In this document: positions 4,536 to 10,386 of the stretch, piece after piece
Layout of the letters: each line of letters opens with the position of its first letter
Numbering within the stretch: the first letter of the stretch is position 1
DNA from: JBBTSB01 sp964355775
GTDB lineage: Bacteria > Patescibacteriota > Minisyncoccia > 2-02-FULL-40-12 > IGHO2-01-FULL-4-A
Length of the DNA: 10,386 bases
Assembly: GCA_964355775.1 (NCBI GenBank)
Contig: CAYHEP010000030.1
Coordinates: forward strand, 1 to 10,386
Reading direction: 5' to 3'
Notes under the pieces: generated by a model
The model's database searches: none
Told to the model about the DNA's origin: nothing
The model's input: only the letters and a program-made list of their open reading frames with translations
Translations under genes and position numbers: made by a program

Positions 4536-5210
4536 TTATAGTAACATCTCTTGGGCTTTTTGCAAGGCCTCGGGGGTGCCGATGGGAATCCAGCGCGAAG
4601 CCTCTTCTGTGTAGACCGGATATTTATGAGCCAGCTTTTGAACCATTGTAGTCAGATAATATTCTCCGCTGGAATGAGCGTCCGGCTCAAAATCAAACAC
4701 ACGCTCATCTAGTACCATGATATTGGTATTGGCAATGTTTGATATGAACGTTTCCGGTTTTTCAACGAAGTTTTTCACGGTGTTGTCCTTGTTGAGTTCC
4801 AAAATGCCCCATTTTTGCCAGTCCTCACGAAATGTAGTTACGATACAAAGATCATGGCGCAAAGCCCGCTCCAGTGTTTCCCGGTTGATCAGATCATCCG
4901 CATTCAAAAACAAAAATTTTCCGGGTCGAAGATGCGGTTTGCACAACTGCAAAGCGCGCGCCGTACCGGTTTTTTCCAATTGCCAAACATACGTGATTTT
5001 TTTCCCGTTGAACGTATCTCCAAACCGATCAATAATCTGCTGTCCAAGATAGCCTATGACAATAATCACATCATCGACAACGTCGGGTAATACTTCCAGT
5101 ATATGTTGGAGGATAGACTTGCCGCCGACTTCCAAAAGCGGTTTCGGAGTAGAGATGGTGAGTGGCCGCATGCGTACACCTTCGCCTGCTGCTGGTATGA
5201 CTGCTTGCAT
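4536..5210 (-). CDS. Sugar-1-phosphate nucleotidyltransferase
   Basis: This 224-residue cytoplasmic enzyme of the NTP_transferase (GT-A type) family has the nucleotide-binding loop AAGEGVRMRPLT at residues 7-18, the catalytic region STPKPLL (20-26), GTARAL (82-87), the metal site region NADD (103-106) and EKP (150-152). The enzymes join a sugar-1-phosphate to NTP, giving an NDP-sugar for surface glycans. The sugar cannot be told, and no acyltransferase domain follows, unlike GlmU. I chose ATG 5210, giving MQAVIPAAGEG as in relatives; the longer start at GTG 5234 only adds VTVIASNG-type residues from the element. Two tandem copies of the element precede it. infC follows on the same strand, separated by the 4410-4523 element. 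Confidence 0.9.
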   Translation of the reverse strand: MQAVIPAAGEGVRMRPLTISTPKPLLEVGGKSILQHILEVLPDVVDDVIIVIGYLGQQIIDRFGDTFNGKKITYVWQLEKTGTARALQLCKPHLRPGKFLFLNADDLINRETLERALRHDLCIVTTFREDWQKWGILELNKDNTVKNFVEKPETFISNIANTNIMVLDERVFDFEPDAHSSGEYYLTTMVQKLAHKYPVYTEEASRWIPIGTPEALQKAQEMLL

Positions 5211-5320
5211 CCCGTTAGAAGCAATAACAGTCACTCTTACGAGTGTACCGTTGATGCTTGGTTATTTGAGTTATACACATACTTCGTACATTAACCCGCT
5301 AGGGTTGCTTCTAACGGGAT
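5209..5320 (-). repeat. Inverted-arm start-codon element, tandem copy 1
   Basis: ATCCCGTTAGAAGCAA (5209-5224) and its reverse complement (5305-5320) enclose 80 bp. On the - strand it ends AACGGG|ATG at the nucleotidyltransferase start. It carries the ACTGTTATT box, and TATAAC (complement of 5270-5275) could be a -10, though the -35 is weak. It forms a perfect 115-bp tandem duplication with the next copy (5205-5319 and 5320-5434). Confidence 0.88.
5232..5245 (-). other. Leader hairpin with GTAA loop
   Basis: On the - strand CACTC-GTAA-GAGTG gives a 5-bp stem with a GNRA-type loop directly before the ACTGTTATT box. It takes the position of the TGACC/GGTCA hairpin in the infC copy, with different stem bases. 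The same hairpin recurs in the second tandem copy. Confidence 0.5.
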
Positions 5321-5323
5321 TGC

Positions 5324-5435
5324 ATCCCGTTAGAAGCAATAACAGTCACTCTTACGAGTGTACCGTTGATGCTTGGTTATTTGAGTTATACACATACTTC
5401 GTACATTAACCCGCTAGGGTTGCTTCTAACGGGAT
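5324..5435 (-). repeat. Inverted-arm start-codon element, tandem copy 2
   Basis: Identical to the copy at 5209-5320 over the full 112 bp. It has the same orientation, toward the nucleotidyltransferase. Its ATG-end runs into the first copy as ATG CAA TCC CGT TAG, a five-codon dead end, so it cannot provide the start of a gene. Its far end abuts the CBS-protein promoter. The perfect identity indicates a recent duplication or continuing homogenisation. Confidence 0.88.
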
Positions 5436-5462
5436 TGAATGATTTTCCAATCATAGTAAACT
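5435..5462 (+). promoter_or_regulatory. Probable promoter of the CBS gene
   Basis: TTGAAT (5435-5440) and TAAACT (5457-5462) are 16 bp apart. The start would fall near 5469, the ATG itself, so the mRNA would be leaderless. The -35 begins on the last base of the tandem repeat element. The boxes match only moderately. Confidence 0.4.
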
Positions 5463-5468
5463 ATACGT

Positions 5469-6122
5469 ATGTATGCAAGAGATTTGATGACCAAGGACGT
5501 TACGACCGTTGCTCCGGAAGACTCTATTCTCAAAGTTGCCCAGATCATGTTTGAGCACAACTGGGACGGAATTCCCGTCGTGACCTCCGATGGTACGCTG
5601 GCTGGCATCATCACCCAGTATGATCTTGTCACCAAAGGCGCCAATATCCATTTGCCGACTTTTTTGAAACTCATGGGTGATTTGCCTGTGTATAAAAAAG
5701 ACAAGAGTATACTCAAGCCGGAACTTCAAAAAATCGTTACCCTGACAGTGAAAGACCTGATGAATACTGAGCCGTTAACAGTCCGCGAAAGCGCGACTTT
5801 GGAGGATGTAGCAAATCAATTCGCAGAGCATCATCGGGTCAATCCGATTCCCGTGGTCAATGGCGAAAGCCGTCTGGTCGGCATTATCAGCCGTTTTGAT
5901 TTGATCAAGCTCTATGCGGGAGCCCAATCTACCGCAGATGCGATCAACAAGGAAACTTCGGTTGACAAGAAAGTGGATTTATTCGTGAAAGGTTTCGAAA
6001 AAAACTTCCTTGTGGTGTCAAAACGCACGCCGTTTTTCTGGAAAGTCGTCAGTGTGTTGTTTGTCATTGTCGGGTTTATCATCGCGATGGCGTTTATTAT
6101 CCACATCGAGGTTAGGAATTGA
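5469..6122 (+). CDS. CBS-pair protein with C-terminal membrane anchor
   Basis: This 217-residue protein has two CBS domains, about residues 1-56 (MYARDLMTKDVTTVAPEDSI...GIITQYDLV) and 94-148 (VKDLMNTEPLTVRESATLED...VGIISRFDLI), split by a linker of about 38 residues. After a charged linker comes one hydrophobic helix at about 190-212 and a five-residue tail, so the regulatory domains should face the cytoplasm with a tail anchor. CBS pairs bind adenine nucleotides and sense energy or ionic state; the target here is unknown. The start fits the usual M-x-x-D-L-M opening of a CBS domain. It is divergent from the nucleotidyltransferase across the tandem elements; the next gene starts 27 nt downstream. 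Confidence 0.88.
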   Translation: MYARDLMTKDVTTVAPEDSILKVAQIMFEHNWDGIPVVTSDGTLAGIITQYDLVTKGANIHLPTFLKLMGDLPVYKKDKSILKPELQKIVTLTVKDLMNTEPLTVRESATLEDVANQFAEHHRVNPIPVVNGESRLVGIISRFDLIKLYAGAQSTADAINKETSVDKKVDLFVKGFEKNFLVVSKRTPFFWKVVSVLFVIVGFIIAMAFIIHIEVRN

Positions 6123-6135
6123 CCATGAATCGGGG

Positions 6136-6141
6136 TATACT
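6136..6141 (+). promoter_or_regulatory. -10 box of the surface-protein gene
   Basis: TATACT lies 8 nt before the ATG at 6150, giving a start at or next to the ATG. A -35 is not clear; TTAGGA at 6112-6117 would need an 18-bp spacer. The box sits in the 27-nt gap after the CBS gene. Confidence 0.45.
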
Positions 6142-6149
6142 GTAAGAAC

Positions 6150-8279
6150 ATGCAAAAGCAAAAAACTATACTCATTGTCGTGGTTACGCTGGCCATCGTA
6201 GGAGCGTTGACCGCTTTTTGGGCGCTGTACTTGCGCCACACTCCACTGTATGTGAGTTTATTTAAGACGGAAGCCGCACAGCAAACCCGATCGTGTGCCG
6301 ATAGGACGACACTTACGCAAGACGAAATGTATTCCGCGTGGCGCGATGGATTTTTCGATATTACGATGCACCCGGAGGCAGGATCAATCGACGTAAACAA
6401 CAAGACCGAATGTGCCGGACCGATTTCGGTAGTCATCATGCAAGCCAACGGAGCTTGGGATGCCCAGCATCAACAATATTTCAGCGGTCAGTACAAGCTT
6501 GTTGCGGCTCATACTTCGCAAACACTCACTGCAACAAAGCCGACATGCAATTATCAGATAGATGTTTTGTATGGCGCCGATTCGTCAAAGATTTATGCTG
6601 GTGCGTATTTGGCTGGTCCTTTGGGCAAGCAAGTGACGCTGCCGGGTGGTTTTTGCACGGCCGCTCCTCCACCTGTCGTAACTTGCAATGATGCGGTTGC
6701 TATTACCCGCGCGGATGCGGCGAGGTTTTTGGTGCAAAAGTTGCCTCTTACAATCAATACAAACGGAGGACCGCACTTTGGAGATGTAGCAATATCGCAT
6801 CCTGATTATGCTTCGATTGAAACGGTTTACAATAGGGGTTTGACTGCAGGATGTAGCGCTGGTCCCCTCAACTACTGTCCGTCCGCTCCTGCTACAAGAG
6901 GTCAGTACGCGACTTTTGTAGTAAAAGCAAAAGGCCTGATTCTTATCAAGCCTGCCACTCCGTCATTTCTTGACGTTCAAAAGACACATTCCTTTTATGA
7001 GTATATTGAAACTGCGAAAGCCGCAGGACTTGTTGCCGGATATACTGACGGTACTTTCAAACCGGATCAAACAATTTTTGCAACTGAAGCTTGTGCAATG
7101 ACTTCAAGACAAGTTAGTCCAACACCTACGCCAACTGCGACACCGACTTCCACTCCAACTCCAACAGCCACAACGATATCAGGAAATCCCAATATAGATC
7201 TCGTAAAGTTCGCCAGCCCAACCGATTTGCCGGCTGGCGGTGGTACGGTCACCTATTCATATACCGTCACGAATCAAGGTGATGTCGCGCTCTCCGATGT
7301 TTCGCTGTCTGACAACAAATGCGGACTGATCGAATTTTTGGGAGGAGATACAAACAATGACCGCAGTTTGCAGGTCAGTGAAACATGGACGTATCAGTGT
7401 ATCGCTGTCATCAGCGCTACGACAACGAATGTTGGCACGGTGACTGCAAAGTACAATACATCTACGGTGAGCAGTACCGATGAGGCGGAGGTCACGGTTG
7501 CGGGTAGTCAGACCCCTGTGCCGGTATTGGGTATCACCATTGAGAAGCTCGGACAGGATCTTACTCGGCAAGAGAATACTCCGAAAAATCGTATTGATGG
7601 AAGTCCAAACGATGTGCTTCGTTTTTCACTTTCGGTTGGATCAAATGCAAACGTTCGATTGGACAACGTGATTGTTCGAGACGTACTCCCGTCGCAACTT
7701 ACCTATTTGCCGGGGACGACGCAGGTCAATGGAGGCGCACAAGCAGACGGTATTATCGGTGATGGAATCAATATTGGCGGACTGAATCCTGACCAAAGGG
7801 CTGTTGTGACTTTCCAAGTAAAAGTCGCCGCCACGGACTCATTTCAAACCGGCACCACGGTTATGATCAATTCCGGTTTAGCCCGCGCAGATGGAGTCAA
7901 TGAGCAAGAAGCGAAACTCCCCGTGTATATTACAAAAAATGTCCTTGTGCCAGTAGGGCAGGTGCAAACCGGAGTTGATGGAGTGACATTGACGCTTTTG
8001 ACCAGTCTTATACTTACGTTTGGCTACCATGTTACTACATCAGGATTGTCATTTCTCAAAGGGACGATGCCGATCGCATCGGGAACAAAGGCATTGCTTC
8101 CGAGCAAAGGTATGCTGGCATCGATCGCTATCATGCTGATCCTTCTTGCAGGATCGCTTGGACTTTCCAAAACACTCAAAGAATCCCGCGTGGCCACAAT
8201 TGAAATCCCAAATCCCGTTGTACATACCGCCAACGGCTCGTACTTGAGCATCATCGGACTACAATTCAGATTCAAATAG
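6150..8279 (+). CDS. Surface protein with SLH-like and DUF11-like domains
   Basis: This 709-residue protein begins with a membrane segment (about 6-28), then a Cys-containing domain of unknown type (about 45-178). Two SLH-like repeats follow at about 181-320, with ITRADAARFLV, FGDV-like FLDV, and GLVAGYTDGTFKPDQ. A Pro/Thr linker (about 325-341, SPTPTPTATPTSTPTPT) leads to two Ig-like DUF11-type domains at about 346-451 and 457-597 (VTYSYTVTNQGDVALSDVSL; VIVRDVLPSQLTYLPG). Two hydrophobic helices near 609-632 and 655-672 and a short polar tail end it. SLH domains usually bind cell-wall polymers; here the C-terminal helices could instead anchor it in the membrane. It is likely exported and exposed, serving adhesion or envelope structure. 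The stop is two bases from the convergent tRNA-Ala. Confidence 0.82.
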   Translation: MQKQKTILIVVVTLAIVGALTAFWALYLRHTPLYVSLFKTEAAQQTRSCADRTTLTQDEMYSAWRDGFFDITMHPEAGSIDVNNKTECAGPISVVIMQANGAWDAQHQQYFSGQYKLVAAHTSQTLTATKPTCNYQIDVLYGADSSKIYAGAYLAGPLGKQVTLPGGFCTAAPPPVVTCNDAVAITRADAARFLVQKLPLTINTNGGPHFGDVAISHPDYASIETVYNRGLTAGCSAGPLNYCPSAPATRGQYATFVVKAKGLILIKPATPSFLDVQKTHSFYEYIETAKAAGLVAGYTDGTFKPDQTIFATEACAMTSRQVSPTPTPTATPTSTPTPTATTISGNPNIDLVKFASPTDLPAGGGTVTYSYTVTNQGDVALSDVSLSDNKCGLIEFLGGDTNNDRSLQVSETWTYQCIAVISATTTNVGTVTAKYNTSTVSSTDEAEVTVAGSQTPVPVLGITIEKLGQDLTRQENTPKNRIDGSPNDVLRFSLSVGSNANVRLDNVIVRDVLPSQLTYLPGTTQVNGGAQADGIIGDGINIGGLNPDQRAVVTFQVKVAATDSFQTGTTVMINSGLARADGVNEQEAKLPVYITKNVLVPVGQVQTGVDGVTLTLLTSLILTFGYHVTTSGLSFLKGTMPIASGTKALLPSKGMLASIAIMLILLAGSLGLSKTLKESRVATIEIPNPVVHTANGSYLSIIGLQFRFK

Positions 8280-8281
8280 AT

Positions 8282-8357
8282 TGGTGGACCTGAGGGGTTA
8301 CGATCCCCTTGCCTCGTCTATGCCATAGACGCGCTCTACCAATTGAGCTACAGGCCC
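8282..8357 (-). tRNA. tRNA-Ala (anticodon GGC)
   Basis: On the - strand a full cloverleaf forms: acceptor GGGCCTG/CAGGTCC with the G3-U70 pair that marks alanine tRNAs, D stem GCTC/GAGC, anticodon stem CGTCT/AGACG with loop ATGGCAT (GGC), five-base variable loop and T stem AGGGG/CCCCT. The 3' ACCA is encoded. The T loop is ATCGTAA, so positions 54 and 58 are A and U where nearly all tRNAs have U and A. The 3' end is two bases from the stop of the surface-protein gene, with no visible terminator. Confidence 0.95.
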
Positions 8358-8368
8358 CTCTTTTTGCA

Positions 8369-8397
8369 TTGAAAATATAGCACGAAACTGCTAGATT
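8369..8397 (+). promoter_or_regulatory. tRNA-Arg promoter
   Basis: TTGAAA (8369-8374) and TAGATT (8392-8397) are exactly 17 bp apart, with TGC before the -10 (extended). The start would be near 8404, twelve bases before the tRNA. It probably also drives the Nudix-rhuM-cca genes. Confidence 0.7.
8374..8382 (-). promoter_or_regulatory. Extended -10 for tRNA-Ala
   Basis: On the - strand TGCTATATT gives an extended -10 about 16 bases before the tRNA-Ala 5' end. It lies within the spacer of the divergent tRNA-Arg promoter, so the two promoters overlap and may not be occupied at once. No good -35 is seen. Confidence 0.55.
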
Positions 8398-8415
8398 GAG
8401 AAGTACGCCATTGTA

Positions 8416-8488
8416 GCCCTCGTAGTTAAATGGATTATAACAGTCCCGTCCTAAGGGATAGTTGGCTGTTCGATTCAGCCCGAGGGCA
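8416..8488 (+). tRNA. tRNA-Arg (anticodon CCU)
   Basis: The cloverleaf has acceptor GCCCTCG/CGAGGGC, D stem GTTA/TAAC, anticodon stem GTCCC/GGGAT with loop GTCCTAA (CCU), a four-base variable loop, T stem GGCTG/CAGCC and normal T loop TTCGATT. Base 73 is A and the next bases are CCG, so a CCA end is not encoded and must be added. The Nudix start codon is only six bases beyond the mature end, so tRNA and mRNA parts probably share one primary transcript. Position 32 is G, which is uncommon. Confidence 0.94.
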
Positions 8489-8493
8489 CCGTC

Positions 8494-8949
8494 ATGCTAA
8501 CCATCCATAGAAATATTGTCGGGATCGTGGTGCTGTCCAAAGACGGGAAAATTTTGCACGGCATGCAGGATCCAAAGACCAGCGTGCATCCAGGATGTTG
8601 GATTATCCCCGGCGGCGGGATGGATGACGGCGAAACAAAAGAAGACGCAATAATCCGCGAGCTGAAAGAGGAAACCGGTCTGGATATTTTCGGGTACAAG
8701 CTCGAATTCCTCGGAGACAAACGCACGGCTGTTTTTGAAAAGACATTGCGTTCAACAGGAGAAAGAGTGCTGTGTGACATGACGTTTTTCGACTTTCGGG
8801 TCAGTATCCCTTTGCTCGCCAAAGACATACCGATTTATCCGTCCGACGATCTGCTAGAATGCAAGTGGATCGACATCAAAGAATTAAAGAATTTCAAACT
8901 CCCATCGCCTTCGATAGAATTATTTAAGCAATTTGGGTATTTGCCATGA
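8494..8949 (+). CDS. Nudix hydrolase
   Basis: This 151-residue cytoplasmic protein has a complete Nudix box at residues 41-63, with E47 and the REL-x-EE-x-GL core (R55, E56, E59, E60, G62) that binds the metal and hydrolyses nucleoside diphosphates linked to another group. The N-terminal strand ends HPGCWIIPGGG. Its substrate (oxidised nucleotide, sugar nucleotide, or other) cannot be told. The ATG lies six bases after tRNA-Arg with no Shine-Dalgarno sequence apart from tRNA sequence, so how it is translated is unclear. Its stop overlaps the rhuM start as ATGA, which points to coupled translation. Confidence 0.92.
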   Translation: MLTIHRNIVGIVVLSKDGKILHGMQDPKTSVHPGCWIIPGGGMDDGETKEDAIIRELKEETGLDIFGYKLEFLGDKRTAVFEKTLRSTGERVLCDMTFFDFRVSIPLLAKDIPIYPSDDLLECKWIDIKELKNFKLPSPSIELFKQFGYLP

Positions 8950-9962
8950 AAAAAGATAGGGAGAACAATAATTCGCAAATTGTCATATATAAAGACCAAC
9001 ACGGTAATGTCAAAATTGACGTTCGGTTTTATGGTGATACGGTGTGGTTGACTCAAGATGCGATAGCGTCTCTGTACGATAAGGGACGATCTACTATTGC
9101 CGAGCATATTCAGAATATTTTTAAGGAACGAGAATTGAATCTAGATTCAGTATGTCGGGAATTCCGACGAACTGGAGCTGACGGCAAGGAATACCTTGTA
9201 AAATTTTACAATCTGGATTCGATTATCGCTGTGGGATATAGGGTAAAATCCCCACAAGGCACCGCCTTTCGCATATGGGCAACCGAACGACTTTCGGAAT
9301 ATATCGTCAAGGGATTTGTTATAGATAGCGAGCGGCTCAAAAATCCAGATTTGCCTTTTGATTATTTTAAGGAGCTTGAGCGTACTATTGCTGACATTCG
9401 TACGAGTGAGAAGAGATTTTATCGGAAGATAACCGATATTTATGCAACGAGTGTTGACTACGACCCAACCAATGATCAAAGTATTTTGTTTTTTAAAACA
9501 GTGCAAAATAAAGTTCATTATGCTGTCACGGGCAATACTGCGGCGGAAATAGTTGTTGAACGCATCGGTAGTAGTAAAAAGAATTTAGGACTTACAAATT
9601 TTAGAGGAGCGAAACCGACCAAGGAGGAAGTGGCAATAGCAAAGAATTATTACAATTCGGAGGAGTTGGCACAGCTTAATGCCCTCGTAGAACAATATTT
9701 AGTATTTGCCACGGAGCAAGCCCGTCGCAGAGTGCCGATGACTATGAAAGACTGGATAAAAAAACTTCATGGTTTTTTGATCATTAATGATAGGAAGATA
9801 TTGCAAGATGCAGGCAAAATCTCTCACGAATTAATGAAAGAAATCCCAGAAAAGAAATTTAATGAGTACAAACGAATAGAAGCGAAACAAGATATAGATT
9901 TTGATGAGGTGGCGCTAAAAGCGATTAGGAGTTTAAAGGGAAAGCGCAAAAAAACGAAATGA
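8946..9962 (+). CDS. rhuM: RhuM family protein
   Basis: This 338-residue protein matches the RhuM family (Virulence_RhuM). An N-terminal part contains VWLTQDAIASLYDKGRST (33-50), a likely DNA-binding helix-turn-helix. Then come YLVKFYNLDSIIAVGYRV and the signature GTAFRIWATERLSEYIVKGF (105-124), followed by a long helical middle and a Lys-rich end. Length is typical. RhuM was named in Salmonella pathogenicity island 3; its molecular role is not established, and it is often found among accessory or defence genes. Here it is AT-richer than its neighbours and lies between two ATGA overlaps, in frame with a Nudix-cca unit. That is unexpected for an accessory gene and could mean later insertion into the operon. 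Confidence 0.9.
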   Translation: MKKDRENNNSQIVIYKDQHGNVKIDVRFYGDTVWLTQDAIASLYDKGRSTIAEHIQNIFKERELNLDSVCREFRRTGADGKEYLVKFYNLDSIIAVGYRVKSPQGTAFRIWATERLSEYIVKGFVIDSERLKNPDLPFDYFKELERTIADIRTSEKRFYRKITDIYATSVDYDPTNDQSILFFKTVQNKVHYAVTGNTAAEIVVERIGSSKKNLGLTNFRGAKPTKEEVAIAKNYYNSEELAQLNALVEQYLVFATEQARRRVPMTMKDWIKKLHGFLIINDRKILQDAGKISHELMKEIPEKKFNEYKRIEAKQDIDFDEVALKAIRSLKGKRKKTK

Positions 9963-10386
9963 CCATCCCTGACGAAGTAAAAAAAATCATCGAAGCGCTC
10001 AATGAAGCGGGATTTGAGGCGTATATCGTCGGCGGATGCGTGCGGGACCTTATCATGGGCAAAACGCCCAAAGACTGGGACGTGACGACCGATGCAAAAC
10101 CAGAACAAATCCAGAAGCTTTTTCCTGATAGTTTTTATGAAAATGAATTTGGTACAGTCGGTGTGAAAAGCGAAATCGGAGTTATTGAGGTTACTACCTA
10201 CAGAAGCGAAACCGGGTATTCTGATAAACGCAGACCTGATGAAATAAAATTTGTCAGTACGCTTGATGAGGATCTCCAACGCCGTGATTTTACCATGAAT
10301 GCAATCGCCCTTCGACCAGGCTCAGGGCAAGCCATGGATGAAATCATTGATCCGTATGGCGGACAGGAAGATATCAAAAATAAAAT
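9959..10386 (+). CDS. cca: CCA-adding tRNA nucleotidyltransferase, 3' truncated
   Basis: The first 142 residues of a class II nucleotidyltransferase run off the window edge. Visible motifs are the VGGCVRD (24-30) phosphate-binding loop, DWD (39-41) with the two metal-binding aspartates, and RRDFTMNA (108-115), all hallmarks of CCA-adding enzymes and the related poly(A) polymerases. The enzyme adds or repairs the CCA end of tRNAs, using CTP and ATP. The ATG overlaps the rhuM stop as ATGA. It shares a probable transcript with tRNA-Arg, which lacks an encoded CCA and needs this activity. Family members are usually 400 residues or longer. Poly(A) polymerase cannot be excluded from the N-terminal part, but CCA addition is more likely. 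Confidence 0.92.
   Translation, partial: MTIPDEVKKIIEALNEAGFEAYIVGGCVRDLIMGKTPKDWDVTTDAKPEQIQKLFPDSFYENEFGTVGVKSEIGVIEVTTYRSETGYSDKRRPDEIKFVSTLDEDLQRRDFTMNAIALRPGSGQAMDEIIDPYGGQEDIKNK

Noticed and set aside
5209..5435. Tandem identical repeats as a CRISPR array
   Set aside because: There are only two 112-bp units with 3 bp between them, no spacers of even length and no cas genes. The units are whole copies of a dispersed element.
5056..5554. Several + strand ORFs across the tandem repeat and CBS start
   Set aside because: They repeat the same peptide because they read through both copies of the element, and they are antisense to the nucleotidyltransferase. No start signals are present.

Overview
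The window looks like a compact chromosomal piece of a Candidate Phyla Radiation (Patescibacteria, Parcubacteria-like) bacterium. This is inferred from gene content and style, not from any database search. The signs are very short intergenic gaps, ATGA-type gene overlaps, several genes whose -10 box lies 6-11 nt before the ATG with little room for a leader, a DUF378 protein, a surface protein with SLH-like and DUF11-like domains, and a RhuM gene. TGA is used as a stop, so the code is the standard bacterial one.

Layout. 1-2525 (+ strand): a small Cys-rich zinc-knuckle protein, a DUF378 membrane protein, an EamA/DMT permease overlapping a uridine-kinase-like P-loop kinase, and a Lys-rich coiled-coil protein. 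2522-3312 (+): a dense regulatory stretch with a near-consensus promoter, a 19-codon leader-like ORF, two terminators around a large hairpin, two small coupled genes of unknown role, and a possible structured RNA whose loop carries a 13-nt match to the anti-Shine-Dalgarno complement, ending in a two-way terminator. 3311-5210 (- strand): a sugar-phosphate nucleotidyltransferase, then infC-rpmI-rplT. 5469-8279 (+): a CBS-pair protein with a C-terminal membrane anchor and a 709-aa surface protein. 8282-8488: divergent tRNA-Ala(GGC) and tRNA-Arg(CCU) with interleaved promoters. 8494-10386 (+): Nudix hydrolase, RhuM and the CCA-adding enzyme, joined by ATGA overlaps directly behind tRNA-Arg.

The most striking structure is a repeat family present four times (580-660, 4410-4523, 5209-5320, 5324-5435). 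Each copy is 81-114 bp, bounded by perfect inverted arms (core CCCGTTAGAA / TTCTAACGGG). The arm nearest the gene runs directly into the start codon (AACGGG|ATG) of the DMT permease, infC and the nucleotidyltransferase, without a Shine-Dalgarno sequence. The copies share an oriented ACTGTTATT-type box beside that arm. The infC copy carries a good internal promoter, and the infC and nucleotidyltransferase copies have hairpins of different sequence at the same place. Short direct repeats that include the start codon flank the elements, and one copy is duplicated perfectly in tandem. It could be a mobile promoter module, an invertible promoter, or a read-through insulator. I do not recognise it as a named family.
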